Both the position numbers and the translations under genes were made by a program. Shown piece after piece: positions 1-5,908 of a stretch of 7,704 nucleotides of DNA (positions are counted from its first letter, which is position 1; the number at the start of each line of letters is the position of its first letter). The notes under the pieces were generated by a model, which did not search any database, was not told the origin of the DNA, and worked only from the letters and a program-made list of their open reading frames with translations. Origin of the DNA: Acidimicrobiaceae bacterium (GTDB taxonomy: Bacteria; Actinomycetota; Acidimicrobiia; Acidimicrobiales; RAAP-2); assembly GCA_003133075.1 (NCBI GenBank), contig PKZN01000130.1, positions 12,611 to 20,314 on the forward strand, in the 5' to 3' direction.

Positions 1-1022
1 AACTTGGTGATGCGCCACGCCGCGCGCACCACGCAACTCGTCTCGTCAAAGACCACGACCGATCCCGAACCGAGCATCGAGCCCTTTTCGGCGACCTCGT
101 CTTGGCCCATCGGCAGGTCCAACAGGTCGGGCCCGAACCACGGCGCCGAGACGCCGCCGGGGATGAAGGCCTTGATCTTCCGGTCGTTCGTGATCCCACC
201 GCCGAGCGCCGGGTCGTAGATGAGGTCGCGGAACGTGTTCTTCACCATCTCGATCTCGTAGATGCCGGGGTTCTTCACTCGACCCGCCAAGGCGAAGAGT
301 CGCGTGCCCGTCGAGCGCCCGCCGCCGAGGGCTGCGAACGCGGCCCCACCGTTAAGGACAATCCACGGCACGTTCGACATCGTCTCGACGTTGTTGACGA
401 CCGTTGGCTCGCCGTAGAGGCCACTGACCGCGGGGAAGAACGGCGGCTTGATGCGGGGAAAGCCCCGCTTGCCTTCGAGCCCCTCGATGAGGGCCGTCTC
501 TTCGCCACAGATGTAGGCGCCCGCCCCGGGGTGCACCACGAGGTCGAGCGAGAAGTCCGAGCCGAAGATCTTCGATCCGAGCGCCCCGTATTCGTAGGCC
601 TCGTTCATGGCTTGTTGCACGCGCTCGAGACCGAGCGCGAACTCACCGCGCAGGTAGAGGAACGCTTGGCTCACCTGCAGGGCGTAGGCCGAGATGATGA
701 TGCCCTCGATGAGCTGGTGCGGATCGCGCTCGACGAGGAAGTGGTCCTTAAAGGTCGCGGGTTCGGATTCGTCACCGTTGACTACGAGGTAGGAAACTGG
801 CGCCTTTCGCAGCATCGACCACTTGCGCCCCGCCGGGAAGCCCGCGCCACCTCGACCGAGTAGCGACGCGTCGTCCACCTGCTTGGCGACGTCTTCGGGG
901 AACATCGTGAGCGCTTTGCGCAGTCCTTCGTAGCCGCCCGTCTCTAAGTAGCGAGCGAGCGTGAAGGAGTCCTCGTAGCCCGCTCGAGCGGTCACGATGC
1001 GCGGTGAGTCAATGACCGCCAT
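1..1022 (-). CDS. nuoF: NADH-quinone oxidoreductase subunit F (partial, C-terminus outside window)
   Basis: This is the NADH- and FMN-binding subunit of respiratory complex I. It oxidises NADH on the cytoplasmic side and passes electrons through FMN to the iron-sulfur chain. I translated 340 residues from an ATG at 1022-1020; the frame stays open to the left edge. The glycine-rich FMN/NADH motif GRGGAGFPAGRKW is at residues 56-68, NGDESEPATFKD at 82-93, GAGAYICGEETALIEGLEG at 166-184, and the conserved KPPFFPAVSGLYGEPTVVNN stretch at about 192-211. The family is usually about 420-450 residues, so roughly the last 90 are missing. They would carry the cysteine ligands of the [4Fe-4S] cluster N3. 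The start overlaps the nuoE stop as TGATG, and a GAGGAG ribosome-binding site lies 8 bases upstream, which supports this start. The second motif differs slightly from the common NADE-EPGT form. Identity is secure. Confidence 0.97.
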   Translation of the reverse strand, partial: MAVIDSPRIVTARAGYEDSFTLARYLETGGYEGLRKALTMFPEDVAKQVDDASLLGRGGAGFPAGRKWSMLRKAPVSYLVVNGDESEPATFKDHFLVERDPHQLIEGIIISAYALQVSQAFLYLRGEFALGLERVQQAMNEAYEYGALGSKIFGSDFSLDLVVHPGAGAYICGEETALIEGLEGKRGFPRIKPPFFPAVSGLYGEPTVVNNVETMSNVPWIVLNGGAAFAALGGGRSTGTRLFALAGRVKNPGIYEIEMVKNTFRDLIYDPALGGGITNDRKIKAFIPGGVSAPWFGPDLLDLPMGQDEVAEKGSMLGSGSVVVFDETSCVVRAAWRITK

Positions 1023-1639
1023 CAGGCCTGCTCCTCGGCGCGCTTGTCTCGGGCGGCCTTGGCGCCCGAGCGCTCCGTCGCGATCTCGCTCTTGGGCGCT
1101 CGCAGTCCCCCCGAGCGTCGAACCCGGATCAACGTGCCGTGACTCGGGATCTCGTGTTCGCGCTTGCCCTCTCGAAGCTCCCCCACCAACGCGTCGAAGG
1201 TCTCCGCCGTCGTCGTGCGCACGTAGCGGTGGTTCACCTGCACGCAGGGCGCGATGTCACAGTCCGCCAGGCACTCGGACTCTTCTAAGGTGAAGAGCCC
1301 GTCGTCCGAGGTCGAACCGACCGAGCACCCGAGCGTCGTGCTCGCGTGCTCGAGGAGTTCGAGTCCCCCGGCCAACAGGCAGGCGACGTTCGTGCAGACG
1401 GCGACCACGTACTTGCCGACCGGCTCCAGGAAGTACATGTCGTAGAAGGACGCCGTACCGCGCACGTCGGCCGGCGTCGTCAACGTCAACTCGGCCACTT
1501 CGGCGATGCCGGCTTCGGAGAGGTAGCCGTCTTGTTCTTGGACCAAATGCAGGAGCGGCAGCATGGCCGAGCGGGGTCGCGGGTAGAGCGAGACCAACTC
1601 CTCGGCGCGCTGGCGCAGGTCGATGCGCAGGTGACTCAT
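1022..1639 (-). CDS. nuoE: NADH-quinone oxidoreductase subunit E, [2Fe-2S] thioredoxin-like
   Basis: This is the 24-kDa-type subunit of complex I, which carries the [2Fe-2S] cluster N1a next to the FMN of NuoF in the NADH-dehydrogenase module. The protein has 205 residues. The N-terminal helical part (about 1-65) contains the family's LLHLVQEQDGYLS stretch, followed by TASFYDMY (62-69). The thioredoxin-like cluster domain has ligands Cys82 and Cys87 (CTNVAC) and Cys123 and Cys127 (CLADC), the expected Cx4C plus Cx3C arrangement. After about residue 156 there is a charged, alanine-, lysine- and arginine-rich tail of about 50 residues that lacks the family fold. The ATG start overlaps the nuoD stop as ATGA, and GAGGTGG lies 4 bases upstream of the ATG. 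The gene ends in the TGATG overlap with nuoF. Identity is secure. Confidence 0.97.
   Translation of the reverse strand: MSHLRIDLRQRAEELVSLYPRPRSAMLPLLHLVQEQDGYLSEAGIAEVAELTLTTPADVRGTASFYDMYFLEPVGKYVVAVCTNVACLLAGGLELLEHASTTLGCSVGSTSDDGLFTLEESECLADCDIAPCVQVNHRYVRTTTAETFDALVGELREGKREHEIPSHGTLIRVRRSGGLRAPKSEIATERSGAKAARDKRAEEQA
1031..1036 (-). promoter_or_regulatory. Ribosome-binding site of nuoF
   Basis: Read on the minus strand, the sequence is GAGGAG followed by 8 bases and then the ATG of nuoF. It lies inside the last codons of nuoE. It fixes the nuoF start and shows that nuoF can recruit ribosomes itself as well as through its overlap with nuoE. Confidence 0.7.
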
Positions 1640-2988
1640 CGGTCCACCTCGCCCATGATGGGGTCCACACTCGAGATCACGGTGATGGCGTCAGAGATGA
1701 GTCCGCCGCGCATCATGAGGGGTACGGCCTGGAGGTTGACGAAACTCGGTGCGCGCACGTGCAGCCGGTAGGGCTTGGGGCCACCGTCGGAGACGAGGTA
1801 ACAGCCCAACTCCCCGCGCGGCGACTCGATGGCGGAGTAGACCTCGCCCGCCGGCACGTGGAACCCCTCGGTGAAGAGCTTGAAGTGGTGGATCAGCGCC
1901 TCCATCGACTCATCGATGCGCGCGCGCGGCGGCGGCGTGACCTTGGGATCTTGCGTGCGGTAGTCACCCTTGGGCATCTTCTCGACGCACTGGCGGATGA
2001 TGCGCACCGACTCGCGGATCTCATTCAGTCGTATCGCGTATCGGTCGAAGTTGTCGCCGTAGGTGCCGACGATCACGTCGAAGTCCACCTGGTCGTACGC
2101 CAGGTACGGCATCGAACGACGGAGGTCCCACGGCACCCCGGTGGAGCGCAGCACCGGACCGGTCACCCCGAGCGCCAGGCACTCTTCGGCGGTGATCGGC
2201 GCGACCCCGACCATGCGACCACGGAAGATCGGCTGGCCGGTCAATAGCTCGTCGTACTCGAAGGTTCGCTCGTAGATCGTGTCGCAGATCAGTACGACGT
2301 CGTCTTCCCAGCCGTCGGGCAAGTCGGCCGCGACGCCGCCGGGGCGTACGTAGTTGAGGTTCATGCGCAGGCCCGTCGTCTTCTCGAAGAAGGCCAGCAC
2401 CAACTCGCGTTCGCGAAAGCCGAAGATCATCATCGTCGTCGCGCCCAAGTCCATGCCGTTGGTCGCGAGCCACACCAGGTGCGAGGCGATGCGGTTGAGT
2501 TCGGCCATCATCATGCGGATCCAGATGGCGCGCTCGGGCACCTCGACCTCGAGCAGTTTTTCTACGGCCATCGAGTACCCGAGTTCGTTGGCGATCGGGC
2601 TCACGTAGTCCATGCGCGTCACGTTGGTGCCGCCCTGCACGTAGCTGAGCACCTCGCCGGTCTTTTCCATACCGGTGTGTAAGTAGCCAATGACGGGTTT
2701 GGTTCGAAGAACGAACTCGCCGTCGAGTTCGAGCATCAAGCGAAGCACGCCGTGGGTCGAGGGGTGGGCCGGCCCCATGTTGATGATCATGGTCTCGTCG
2801 TCACGCCGCTCGTAGTCGACGTCGTTGGGATCGAGCGTGAGGCCGCTCTGGCGAAGTACGGCGCCGACCTCGCGGCCTAACTCGTCGGTGTCGGTGCGGC
2901 GGCGGGGCTGGAGGCCCTGGGCGCCCTCGGAGGTCTCCACGACCAGCGCGTCGACGCGCTCGGCTACCCGCACGGTCTCGTCGCTCAC
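1636..2988 (-). CDS. nuoD: NADH-quinone oxidoreductase subunit D (49-kDa type)
   Basis: This connecting-arm subunit of complex I is related to the large subunit of NiFe hydrogenases and forms the quinone-binding cavity with NuoB. The protein has 450 residues. The conserved core begins at about residue 67, with INMGPAHPSTHGVLRL at 69-84. By spacing to the characterised 49-kDa subunits, His79 and Tyr128 (MDYVSP) are the likely quinone-headgroup residues. Also present are NRIASHLVW (165-173) and the typical C-terminal block PRGELGCYLVSDGG, RAPSF and a final DPIMGEVDR. No hydrogenase-type metal cysteines are expected in this family. The first 66 residues are a poorly conserved, acidic extension, longer than I expect for the family. 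The start is a GTG that overlaps the nuoC stop as GTGA. No strong ribosome-binding site precedes it, which suggests translational coupling. Identity is secure; the exact start is less certain. Confidence 0.96.
   Translation of the reverse strand: MSDETVRVAERVDALVVETSEGAQGLQPRRRTDTDELGREVGAVLRQSGLTLDPNDVDYERRDDETMIINMGPAHPSTHGVLRLMLELDGEFVLRTKPVIGYLHTGMEKTGEVLSYVQGGTNVTRMDYVSPIANELGYSMAVEKLLEVEVPERAIWIRMMMAELNRIASHLVWLATNGMDLGATTMMIFGFRERELVLAFFEKTTGLRMNLNYVRPGGVAADLPDGWEDDVVLICDTIYERTFEYDELLTGQPIFRGRMVGVAPITAEECLALGVTGPVLRSTGVPWDLRRSMPYLAYDQVDFDVIVGTYGDNFDRYAIRLNEIRESVRIIRQCVEKMPKGDYRTQDPKVTPPPRARIDESMEALIHHFKLFTEGFHVPAGEVYSAIESPRGELGCYLVSDGGPKPYRLHVRAPSFVNLQAVPLMMRGGLISDAITVISSVDPIMGEVDR
1644..1650 (-). 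promoter_or_regulatory. Ribosome-binding site of nuoE
   Basis: On the minus strand GAGGTGG sits 4 bases upstream of the nuoE ATG. It is formed by the codons for the conserved C-terminal Gly-Glu-Val-Asp-Arg of NuoD. The site supports the chosen nuoE start. Confidence 0.6.
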
Positions 2989-3479
2989 CGCGGACCCGGC
3001 GCTTCCTTGAACTGCACGGGTATCTTGCCGACGGCGTAGTCCTTACGCAGCGGGTGACCCTCCCAATCCTCGGGCATCAAGATTCGCGTCAGGTCGGGGT
3101 GGTTACGGAACAACACGCCGAAGAGGTCGAAGGCCTCGCGCTCCATCGCCTCGGTGCCGGGGTAGAGCGAGAAGAGCGAATCGATGATGGGACTCTCGTC
3201 ACCGACCTGTACGCGGATGCGCACGCGCTGCTTCTTCGACAGGCTGAGCAGGTTGACGACGATCTCAAATCGCGTCGCGACGATGCCGTCGGGCAGCGCG
3301 CGATCGAGGTGCTCCAAGTAGTCGACCGCACAGAGGTCCACGCACATCTCGAAGCCGTCCTCTTTAAAGGAGCGCACCAGATCGACGTACTGCTCGGGCG
3401 TGGGGAAGCAGCCGAGGTCGCTGGCCATCACGCTCGCCGTGACGACGCCTGGGGGGGCCGTGAGAGAAAGCGAGGTCAC
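2985..3479 (-). CDS. nuoC: NADH-quinone oxidoreductase subunit C (30-kDa type)
   Basis: This is the connecting-arm subunit of complex I that packs against NuoD and NuoB; it carries no cofactor. The protein has 164 residues. The family signature lies at about 113-148: EREAFDLFGVLFRNHPDL, then RILMPEDWEGHPLRKDY. The N-terminal alpha/beta part includes MCVDLCAVDYLE (45-56) and a FEIVVNLLSL strand (71-80). The protein stops about 15 residues after the signature, so it is compact and lacks the C-terminal tail found in Thermus-type homologues. It is a separate gene, not the NuoCD fusion of enterobacteria. The start is a GTG overlapping the nuoB stop as GTGA, with a GAGGGTGG-like site about 10 bases upstream. 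An in-frame ATG at codon 18 (3426-3428) is an alternative. Identity is secure. Confidence 0.96.
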   Translation of the reverse strand: MTSLSLTAPPGVVTASVMASDLGCFPTPEQYVDLVRSFKEDGFEMCVDLCAVDYLEHLDRALPDGIVATRFEIVVNLLSLSKKQRVRIRVQVGDESPIIDSLFSLYPGTEAMEREAFDLFGVLFRNHPDLTRILMPEDWEGHPLRKDYAVGKIPVQFKEAPGPR

Positions 3480-4039
3480 TTCGGCGTGCCCACCCTCACG
3501 GCGACGGGGACCTCGGGGGTCCAGACGTTCGATTGGTTTTCCACGTGGGTGGGGCGACCCTCGCTGCGGCGCTTCATGATCTCACCGGTGCGGATCTGCT
3601 CGTGCAGGGTCAAAATCGCGTGCATGAGGGTCTCGGGGCTGGGCGGACAGCCCGGCGCGTAGACGTCGACCGGCACGATCTGGTCGACGCCCTGGACGAT
3701 CGCGTAGTTGTTGAACAGTCCGCCCGTCGAGGCGCACACCCCCATGGAGATGACCCACTTGGGCTCCATCATCTGGTCGTAGACCTGACGAAGTACCGGG
3801 GCCATCTTCTGCGAGACCCGACCGGCCACGATCATGAGGTCCGCTTGACGCGGCGAGTTGCGAAAGACCTCCATGCCGTACCTGGCGAGGTCGTAGTCGG
3901 CCGCACCGGCCGCCATCATCTCAATCGCGCAGCAGGCGAGTCCAAAGGTCGCGGGCCACACCGAGGCACGGCGCGCCCAGCGCACGAGGTCCTCGATCGG
4001 TGCGGTCAAGAAGTTGTGCTGGAGGTCCTCGAGCGCCAC
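3476..4039 (-). CDS. nuoB: NADH-quinone oxidoreductase subunit B (PSST type, cluster N2)
   Basis: This complex I subunit binds the terminal [4Fe-4S] cluster N2, which hands electrons to quinone at the interface with NuoD. The protein has 187 residues. The cluster ligands are visible: tandem Cys36-Cys37 in FGLACCAIEMM, Cys102 in ISMGVCASTGG, and Cys131 in APGCPPSPE. The conserved RYGMEVFRNSPRQADLMIVAG stretch lies at 53-73, split here as RYGMEVFRNSP and RQADLMIVAG. The roughly 30 residues after position 155 are variable. The gene starts with GTG at 4039-4037. Its first base is the last base of the nuoA TAG stop (TAGTG overlap), and AAGGCGG lies just upstream as a weak ribosome-binding site. 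Identity is secure. Confidence 0.97.
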   Translation of the reverse strand: MALEDLQHNFLTAPIEDLVRWARRASVWPATFGLACCAIEMMAAGAADYDLARYGMEVFRNSPRQADLMIVAGRVSQKMAPVLRQVYDQMMEPKWVISMGVCASTGGLFNNYAIVQGVDQIVPVDVYAPGCPPSPETLMHAILTLHEQIRTGEIMKRRSEGRPTHVENQSNVWTPEVPVAVRVGTPK

Positions 4040-4491
4040 TACGCCGCCTTGTCGGGGTCGGCGCCGATGCGCACAATGGTCGAGGAGCTCGTGCGCGCGG
4101 GCATGCCGGGAACGAGGTGCTTGACCGGTCCCCAGGTGAGCGCACCCTCAGCGACCAAGAACAACAAGGCGCCAAAGACTGCGGCGGAGAAGATCAACAC
4201 CTCGACGAGACCGAAGAGCCCGAGTTGGCGAAAGACGACCGCGAAGGGATACATGAAGACGACTTCAATGTCGAAGATGACAAAGATCATCGCGACCAGG
4301 TAGAAGCGGACGGGAAACCGTTGGGGTGGCTCGATCTCGGGGACAATCCCGCACTCGTAGGGGGCCAACTTCGCGTCCGACGATCGCTTGTGGGGTGCCA
4401 ACATCGACGACGCCACGAACGATCCCGATGCGAAGAGCACGCCGAGAATGAGGAGTCCAAGTATTGATAAGTACTGGTCCACGCTCATCAT
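4039..4491 (-). CDS. nuoA: NADH-quinone oxidoreductase subunit A (ND3 type)
   Basis: This small membrane subunit of complex I helps join the quinone site to the proton-pumping arm. The protein has 150 residues. Three membrane segments are visible at about 8-29, 63-84 and 93-114. The ND3 signature APYECGIVPE is at 43-52, in the loop after helix 1; its Cys47 matches the conserved loop cysteine of ND3. FYLVAMIFVIFDIEVVF is at 63-79 with acidic residues Asp74 and Glu76 in the second helix. A hydrophilic tail of about 30 residues follows LTW (118-120). The frame stays open upstream to 4857, but that part lies antisense to the next gene and is not NuoA-like, so the start is one of two adjacent ATGs at 4491-4486. 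No good ribosome-binding site is seen close by. This is the first gene of the operon. Confidence 0.95.
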   Translation of the reverse strand: MMSVDQYLSILGLLILGVLFASGSFVASSMLAPHKRSSDAKLAPYECGIVPEIEPPQRFPVRFYLVAMIFVIFDIEVVFMYPFAVVFRQLGLFGLVEVLIFSAAVFGALLFLVAEGALTWGPVKHLVPGMPARTSSSTIVRIGADPDKAA

Positions 4492-4557
4492 TTCTACCAG
4501 AATGAGCGAGCCCCTCTGACGGGTCGGCGTGGGTACCACTCGACCTAAGATTGCGGC
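4492..4557. promoter_or_regulatory. Divergent intergenic region between nuoA operon and reductase gene
   Basis: These 66 bases must hold the promoter of the reductase gene and probably the promoter of the whole nuo operon. Toward the reductase there is a good -10-like hexamer (separate entry). Toward nuoA only a weak candidate is visible: CATTCT on the minus strand, 8-13 bases upstream of the first ATG. With no close Shine-Dalgarno, that would imply a very short or absent leader. I see no convincing -35 box for either direction and no obvious operator palindrome. The promoter role is inferred from gene orientation. Confidence 0.5.
4546..4551 (+). promoter_or_regulatory. Candidate -10 box of a leaderless reductase transcript
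   Basis: TAAGAT fits the actinobacterial -10 pattern TANNNT and occupies exactly -12 to -7 relative to the G of the GTG start codon at 4558. This is the geometry expected if transcription begins on the start codon itself. There is no Shine-Dalgarno-like purine run between the hexamer and the GTG, which agrees with a leaderless mRNA. The -35 region at normal spacing is poor. Confidence 0.5.
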
Positions 4558-5892
4558 GTGAAAACCCTCGAGGACGTCCTCGCGAAACCGACCCTCTACG
4601 ACGTCGTGATCGTCGGCGGTGGCCCGAGCGGGTCGGCCTGCGCCTACTGGCTGGCCGAGGCGGGCTGGTCGGTCTGTCTGATTGAGAAGAAGCACTTCCC
4701 GCGAGAGAAGACCTGTGGCGACGGGCTCACTCCGCGCTCGGTCTTTCAGCTCGCCGAGATGGGCCTCGAGGGCATCGTGGCGACCAATGGTCATAAGTAC
4801 AACGGCCTGCGGGCCTTCGGTTTCGGGGCCACGCTCGAGATGAACTGGCCCGAACATCCCGTCTTTCCGAACTACGGCTACACCATCACGCGCTTCAACC
4901 TCGACGGACTGGTGGCCGAGAATGCCGAGAAATCAGGCGCCGACGTCTTGAACGGCGTGGAGGCGCTCGGGTTGCTCGACGCCACCCCGGGTCGCGATGG
5001 TGAACTCGTCGCGGCCAAAGGCGTCGTCGTCAAGGACAAAGACACCGGCGCCACCGCGGAGATCCGTGGTCGCTACGTCGTCGCCGCCGACGGCCAGAAC
5101 TCTCGACTCGGTCGCGACCTCGGCGTCACGCGCAATCGCAACTGGCCCATGGGCATGGCGCTGCGCGGTTACTACACGAGTGAGCGCCACGACGAGCCGT
5201 GGATCGACTCGCACCTCGACATCCGCGACACCAACGGTCAGGTCGTGCCGGGCTACGGCTGGATTTTCCCGCTCGGGGACGGCCGCGTCAACGTGGGCGT
5301 CGGTCTGCTCTCGACGGGTGGCGCGTGGAAGGGCGTCAACACCACGAAACTCCAGGAGTACTTCGTCGCCCAAACGGCCGAGGCGTGGGGACTGAGTGAG
5401 GAGACCTGCCTCGGCGCACCGACCGGTGGTCGTCTCCCGATGGGGCTCTCGATCGGTCCCCGCGTGGGGGCGAACACCTTGACCATCGGCGACGCGACGG
5501 GCATGGTCAATCCCTTTAACGGTGAGGGCATCGCCTACGGGTACGAATCGGGACGCCTCGCCGCGGCCGTGCTCGGTGAGGCGCTCCTCGCCGAAGACCC
5601 CACCGCCCTGGCGCTCTACGACGAACGACTCGACGCCGCCTACGGCGATTATTACAAGGTCGCGCGAGGCTTCGTGCGGCTCATCTCCGAACCGAAGATC
5701 CTCCAAGCCTGCGTCGGACTCGGCCTACGGGTACCGCCGCTGATGCGCGAGCTGCTCGCGATCATGGCCAACCTCATGAGTAACGACGCGAAGGGCCCGG
5801 CCGAGGTGGGCTATCGCGCGATGTCTCGCCTGGCTAATGCGATCCCCGCCCAAGCCTGGGAGATGGTCTTTGGGGACGGGGCCAAGGCCTAA
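4558..5892 (+). CDS. Geranylgeranyl reductase family FAD-dependent oxidoreductase, probable menaquinone isoprene reductase
   Basis: This flavoprotein of the geranylgeranyl reductase family reduces double bonds in isoprenoid chains. The protein has 444 residues. The N-terminal Rossmann FAD motif is VVIVGGGPSGSACAYWLAEAG (17-37), with the ribose-binding acid at Glu43. The family motif KTCGDGLTPRS is at 51-61. A second nucleotide motif VVAADGQNSRLG is at 174-185, followed by PGYGWIFPLGDG (231-242) and the FAD-phosphate block GDATGMVNPFNGEGIAYGYE (311-330). There are no clear membrane helices, so a peripheral association with the membrane is likely. In actinobacteria such proteins include MenJ, which saturates the beta isoprene unit of menaquinone; location beside complex I genes favours that role. 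Archaeal-type or chlorophyll-type lipid reduction is less likely here. The start is GTG, apparently leaderless. The fold and family are secure, the substrate is inferred. Confidence 0.88.
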   Translation: MKTLEDVLAKPTLYDVVIVGGGPSGSACAYWLAEAGWSVCLIEKKHFPREKTCGDGLTPRSVFQLAEMGLEGIVATNGHKYNGLRAFGFGATLEMNWPEHPVFPNYGYTITRFNLDGLVAENAEKSGADVLNGVEALGLLDATPGRDGELVAAKGVVVKDKDTGATAEIRGRYVVAADGQNSRLGRDLGVTRNRNWPMGMALRGYYTSERHDEPWIDSHLDIRDTNGQVVPGYGWIFPLGDGRVNVGVGLLSTGGAWKGVNTTKLQEYFVAQTAEAWGLSEETCLGAPTGGRLPMGLSIGPRVGANTLTIGDATGMVNPFNGEGIAYGYESGRLAAAVLGEALLAEDPTALALYDERLDAAYGDYYKVARGFVRLISEPKILQACVGLGLRVPPLMRELLAIMANLMSNDAKGPAEVGYRAMSRLANAIPAQAWEMVFGDGAKA

Positions 5893-5908
5893 CTCGCCCG
5901 CGGTATCG

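Noticed and set aside
102..863. Open frame of 253 codons on the plus strand, antisense to nuoF
   Set aside because: It mirrors a fully conserved nuoF in high-G+C DNA. The product is rich in Arg, Glu and Val with no recognisable domain and no plausible start context.
3533..4303. Open frame of 256 codons on the plus strand across nuoB and nuoA
   Set aside because: It lies antisense to two conserved genes and spans their junction. Its composition (His-, Arg- and Asp-rich) is typical of a shadow frame.
4492..4857. Upstream extension of nuoA giving a 272-residue protein
   Set aside because: The extra part is antisense to the reductase N-terminus and unlike NuoA, whose family starts directly with a membrane helix, as from 4491.
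4933..5706. Open frame of 257 codons on the minus strand, antisense to the reductase
   Set aside because: The sense strand encodes a complete reductase with all FAD motifs. The antisense product shows no motif.
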